The notes below the pieces were generated by a model. The model was not told where the DNA came from and did no database searches. It saw only the letters and a list, made by a program, of their open reading frames with translations. Positions 18,044 through 22,421 of a stretch of DNA of 22,421 nt are shown piece after piece (positions within the stretch are counted from its first letter, which is position 1; the number at the start of each line of letters is the position of its first letter). Source of the stretch: Ichthyophonus hoferi (Eukaryota; Opisthokonta; Ichthyosporea; Ichthyophonida; Ichthyophonidae); NCBI GenBank assembly GCA_002751075.1, contig NAOQ01000642.1:1-22421 (forward strand), given 5' to 3'. The position numbers were made by a program, and so were the translations under genes.

Positions 18044-20895
18044 GAACAGGTGTGAACATAGCCATTATCCAGAAAGAGACAGTAATCATATGATGCATTT
18101 GTTGATTCCAGCCTGTGTAGTAATTATTTTATCCATATTCCCAGTGCCAGCCGACTATTGCAAGCAGAGAATTTAAGATAAAAACTGTATAGACTTTATT
18201 GAGTATCACTATCTAATCAAAAGTCCCCATCTGTCTCACACAGAATTTTCCCCTACTTACTAAATACAGTATTTTATATATATGATATTTTAAAACTCAG
18301 TATTAATTAATTAAATAATTGTAGTTATAGTTACTATTTATATGTTGTATATGTAGCTATATTTGACAGTACCGACAACCTCTACAAGATCATCAATTAG
18401 GCTGCAGATTTTTATCAATATCAACGCTCCATATTAATTCAATCACTGAATAATACAATGTTCTTTCTCAAAGTTACTGAAGTATTTGTACCCACTTTCT
18501 ATTCCAGTTAAATCTAAATGAATTAAAAGGATAACTGCATGCGTTCTTGACCCAAATCTATAGAGTATATATGTTATTTTGTTATAGTACCATATAATTA
18601 TATTCAATTATACTAAATGTTGTATAATTTTATTTTAAATATTAATTAAGGAATGCACGCATATTTTTTTCAATTTGACAAACTATACCAAATTTAATAT
18701 AGGAATCAATTTTATTAGTCCGGCCTATTTGACTAAGAATGATTTACAACTGCAATCAAAAAGTTTTTTACATTTCTTATACTGTAAAATTGACATTTTT
18801 TTTAATGACCTTCATTGTAAAATATAAAATATACATAGTAGCTTAGATAAAATTTATTTAAATAAATAAATTATATATAATTTTTTTTCAGTGTACTATA
18901 ATTACCAGATGTTATAACAGAATTAATAGAAGAACAGAGACAAAAAAGCAGTTTAATATAAAAATATTCCAAAGCACAGCTGCTACCTGATCTATCTAGG
19001 GAATATAAAGTATTAAGAAAAAAAATACTGCTGGCTGAAATAAAACTAAAATAAAACTAAAATAAAACCAAAAAATGTTTTTTTGATTGGAAGTCTTGAA
19101 ATTAAGTATTTAATCACAAATAGATGAGGAAAGTGTTACTATAAGGTATGTAAATCAGATAGATCTAAACCCACATTATTATTAGTTAATTAATTAGTGT
19201 AGAGTATGTAGATCAGAAGAGGTATAAGTAAAAAATATATTATTTAGTATCCGAATCTGAAGATGTAGAGACATATGTACTCAATCGATTCTTCGGAAAA
19301 CTCATTTGTTTAGTAGATACACAATCCATTGCATGTATGTTCACTAGATCAGCTGAAGGCAATGCATTAGTTTGTGCTATCTAGTTGGTATACTTGTAAT
19401 TTTCTACAAGTAGTACTTTTAATTTAAAGAGGAATAGTAGTTAACGCTAAAGGAGTAATAATATATCTTAAGATATAATCCTGGTCATTGCAACCATTGA
19501 ATAAAACTACACAATTCGAAATCGTCCCAGCTAATAACTGGGGAAAGATTTTGTTTGTTTTGTTCTATACCTATTGGTACAATATCTATAATACTATAAA
19601 TAAAATAATAATATTTCTCTTATATACTGTCCATAAACTTTTAAGTTTGTTTATCAACTATAGTACTAACGTTTCATATAGTGTTTTTTGATTATGTACC
19701 TGTGTATTTTTCTATCTTAATCTAAATAACAATATCTATAAATCACTTTCTCACTATCTATGGAGTCATTATCCTATTACTTACCCCAACAACATTTTTA
19801 TTAACTGCCAGCTAGCTTCAATTGGGAAGAGGATGGCTTCTCGGGAATGGCGTTGGAATTATATATATCTGTAGTATTTTTGTTATACATATTATATAAA
19901 ACATATTTTATTATTTGCTTTATGACGTTTTATCTTTTTATTCTCCTGGGCTTCAGTTTACCAGATCACTGGGTAGATCATTAATTCATTAATTAAGTAA
20001 TTAGTTAGTCACGTTACAATGTTGATCAGGGATTCATTAAAAGGTCTACCAGGAAGTTTAATTGTTATTAACATTAGCGATGATATGTCATGCATTTATA
20101 TTATTATGTTAATTTATGTTTATGCACCTTTTTAGTACCATTTCATTGATGTATTTATTGATTTACATTTAATCCTACAATAAAATAGTAATTACACCAG
20201 ATATTTAAAGTGATTTAATAATAATAATATATATTTATTATCAATTAATAAAATACAAAATGTTGAGGGAGCAACTATACTATTCTCCATACGTTTCTTG
20301 GATAATCTTTGGTAAATGTTTTTGACTGCAACAGGCTTTTTGCGTGGGGCTGTAGACGTCCAGTTCTATTTAATAAACCTCTTATATGCCTGCTATTAGA
20401 ACCAGTCATACAAGCATCCTTGTTTCTATATATTTTCTGCCTCTTAGTTTGCATCCATATATATATGATATGATCATAAAGTGGGACTCGGATTTGGGCC
20501 ACATTCGTGACTCACCAGATAATACTACGGTATTTTAATTGCATAGCAATGAACCCCACAACACGATATAGTTAAATCATATAGCAACATAGTCATTATT
20601 CCAAAAAGTTTAATGCAAAATATATAATTAAATTTTAAATAATAAATTGAAAAAAAATCTTGTGTATATATATAAATTTCAAAAGCCAAACATCAAACAT
20701 TAAATTTGCTAACAAGAATTTGATTTTGGTTTACCTTTGAAATTTAAATAAGGGGTGTATAATATAAACTATTTATATTTCACCTATAATTCATTAGACA
20801 ATAAAATGGATATGATTTAATTGGCTAGTGGTGGATATTAAACACAAATAAAAACTGGACTGTAATGGCGGGTAATCTAGGGGGTTATTTTCTTA
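18044..20895. other. AT-rich gene desert
   Basis: Nearly three kilobases with no gene I can support. It holds an 8-bp perfect hairpin TACTTGTA/TACAAGTA at 19391-19412. It also holds two open stretches on the minus strand (19240-19380 and 20275-20502) that resemble no family I know. Confidence 0.5.
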
Positions 20896-20898
20896 TAG

Positions 20899-20932
20899 TG
20901 ACGTCATGGTCACGTGGGAACGGATTGGCGCC
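20899..20932. promoter_or_regulatory. CRE, E-box and CCAAT cluster, candidate promoter
   Basis: TGACGTCA (20899-20906), CACGTG (20911-20916) and ATTGG, an inverted CCAAT (20924-20928), overlapping GGCGCC, sit within 34 bp. They form the first GC-richer sequence after a long AT-rich desert. A TA-rich stretch follows at 20965-21025. This would suit the start of a gene running to the right. Confidence 0.45.
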
Positions 20933-20964
20933 ACGGCAAACAAACTGGCACAGGAAACATAGAC

Positions 20965-21027
20965 CATAGTATATATATAGTATATATTATATATTATATA
21001 TTATATATTATATATTGTATTATATAA
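20965..21027. repeat. TATATTA short tandem repeat
   Basis: About seven units of TATATTA, possibly with promoter-like TATA elements by chance. Confidence 0.8.
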
Positions 21028-21088
21028 GGTTGGTTGCTATAATCGCTGTAATTCCCTTAGGGAATGTTTACAAGAGGGTGGTATAAGG

Positions 21089-21268
21089 GGTTGTCTTAGA
21101 GTGGTTGGTAGAGGCTGTTGCTATGACAACCGATAGGGAAGGAGGAATAGGAGGGTTGGGGGACCCAACTACTAGAATACTTTCTGGATCTAGGGTTTGT
21201 CTTAGGGTGGTGTTGTTTAATAGAGACTATTACTGTGAAAACTAGTAAGGATGGGTAGGAGAGGGAGG
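21089..21268. repeat. two-copy direct repeat of about 70 bp
   Basis: GTTGTCTTAGAGTGGTTG at 21090 onward is repeated diverged as GTTTGTCTTAGGGTGGTG at 21195 onward. In both copies this leads through an AGAGGCT/AGAGACT segment to a GGA(G/T)-rich end with AGGAG. Confidence 0.6.
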
Positions 21269-21366
21269 TAACCGTCAGTGGATACCCCTATCTATTAGCT
21301 AGTCACCCAGCTATCCTTCATGCATAGCAACCGTTGATACGAGATGCCCTCTCACAGACAGCCATC

Positions 21367-21439
21367 ATGGTCCAGAAACAGAGTGTGTTGGCAGTCCAGG
21401 GTGACCGCACTAGCGGCGAGGAAGTTCGTTCTCAGAACA
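21367..21439 (+). CDS. possible first coding exon of an unrecognised plus-strand gene
   Basis: The ATG has a good context (A at -3, G at +4) and opens MVQKQSVLAVQGDRTSGEEV. Codon composition is balanced, quite unlike the surrounding AT-rich DNA. A possible donor A|GTAGGG lies at 21439/21440; without splicing the frame ends at 21451-21453 after 28 codons. It lies 460 bp downstream of the CRE/E-box/CCAAT cluster. The rest of any gene would lie beyond the window. I do not recognise the protein. Confidence 0.25.
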
Positions 21440-21461
21440 GTAGGGATCCCTAGGGTGGGAG

Positions 21462-21622
21462 GGTATTATGTGGTATAGGATACATTTTATAGGGTACATG
21501 TTATAGGGGACATATTATAAGGTATTATGTAGTGCAGGGTCTTATGTAGTATAGAGTACTATGTAGTATAGGGAACATGTTATAGGGGGACATGTTATAG
21601 GTTAGAAGTTATAGGTTATACA
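21462..21622. repeat. ATGTAGTATAGGG / ACATGTTATAGGG minisatellite
   Basis: About ten imperfect units of 12-20 bp alternating TATTATGTAGTATAGG and ACATGTTATAGGGG. It lies within the possible first intron of the right-edge gene. Confidence 0.8.
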
Positions 21623-21884
21623 GTGGGTAGTACTCTCCTTGTATGGTTTACCTGTAAGAGAGAGGTGGGATTGACTGTATTGGCGTTTATTATGTCTTAA
21701 TAGGTTATGGATGTGTTTTCTAGAAGTGTGTGGGCAGGGACATAATGAGTGAATTTTTGTGTGTAGAGAGAGAGAGAGAGGGAGATATATAGGCCGTTTA
21801 ATTCAGGAAGGGGTATCTGTTGATATTATAGGCCACCAGCTGACGGGTATTATGGGTCACTAACTATTTCTGTGTTATGTTGTA

Positions 21885-22421
21885 TATATTTTATCCTATC
21901 TTATCCTATTATATTCTATCCTACCCTATTCTATTTTATCCTATCCTATTCTGTCCTATCTTATTCTATTGTATTTTATCCTATCCTATCCTATTCTATT
22001 CTAATCTACCCTATTCTATTTTATCCTATCCTATTCTATCCTATTCTATTCTATTCTATTCTATTTTATCCTATCCTATCCTATCCTATCCTATCCTATC
22101 CTATCCTATCCTATCCTATCCTATCCTATTCTATCCTATCCTATTCTATCCTATTCTATTCTATTCTATCCTATCCTATCCTATTCTATTTTATCCCATT
22201 CTATTCTATTCTATCCTATCCTATCCTATCTATTCTATTCTATTCTAATCTATCCTATCCTATCTATTCTATTCTATTCTAATCTATCCTATTCTATTCT
22301 ATTCTATCCTATCCTATCTATTCTATTCTATTCTATCCTATCCTATCCTATCCTATCCTATCTATTCTATTCTATCCTATCCTATCTATTCTATTCTATT
22401 CTATCTATTCTATCCTATCCT
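21885..22421. repeat. TATCC/TATTC pentanucleotide satellite running off the right edge
   Basis: More than 530 bp of TATCC and TATTC pentamers with occasional TATC or TATTTTATCC variants. The plus strand has only about two G residues in the whole stretch. Long open frames (Tyr/Pro/Ile/Leu/Phe/Ser only) are artefacts of the repeat. The array continues beyond the window. Confidence 0.95.

Noticed and set aside
20275-20502. 75-codon minus-strand frame beginning MAQIRVPLYDHI
   Set aside because: It has basic composition and no recognised domain, polyadenylation signal or promoter; retained only as an unexplained open stretch.
21872-22282. Two overlapping open frames of 123-136 codons on the plus strand
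   Set aside because: They consist only of Tyr, Pro, Ile, Leu, Ser and Phe because they translate a TATCC/TATTC satellite; no gene.

Overview
The window is nuclear DNA of an animal-type eukaryote. It has spliced genes with GT-AG introns, polyadenylation signals, a TATA/TOP ribosomal-protein promoter, AT-rich gene-poor stretches full of minisatellites, and fossil transposons. Protein sequence alone does not fix the species. The compact conserved genes, short introns and AT-rich spacers would suit an early-branching metazoan such as a demosponge, but that is a low-confidence guess.

Two genes are certain, both on the minus strand. The first (1650-6724) is a complete 12-exon gene for the Hsp70-Hsp90 organizing co-chaperone STI1/HOP/STIP1. 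I rebuilt all exons by hand; every splice junction keeps phase and the product is 562 residues (TPR1-DP1-TPR2A-TPR2B-DP2). The second (13020-13975) is the small-subunit ribosomal protein eS12 (RPS12), with a non-coding first exon, a TATA box, a TOP-type start and two coding exons (141 residues). Its second intron holds what looks like a box C/D snoRNA aimed at the P-loop of large-subunit rRNA.

The left edge (1-1530) holds minisatellites and a possible short plus-strand spliced transcript converging on STI1. From 6.8 to 8.7 kb lies AT-rich spacer with a foldback repeat. From 8.7 to 12.2 kb lie remains of an LTR-type element with Ty1/copia-like reverse-transcriptase traces and 280-bp LTR-like repeats; another copy lies alone at 16.6 kb. 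Just downstream of RPS12 is a tandem array with a unit near 65 bp. From 14.0 to 20.9 kb is a gene desert with two copies of a foldback (MITE-like) family, a GC-rich island of three adjacent hairpins, and minisatellites. At the right edge a CRE/E-box/CCAAT cluster (20.9 kb) precedes a possible first coding exon at 21367, and the window ends inside a pentanucleotide satellite of TATCC/TATTC type.

Functionally, STI1 bridges Hsp70 and Hsp90, and RPS12 is a ribosomal protein whose intron seems to carry an rRNA-modification guide, an arrangement common for animal ribosomal-protein genes.
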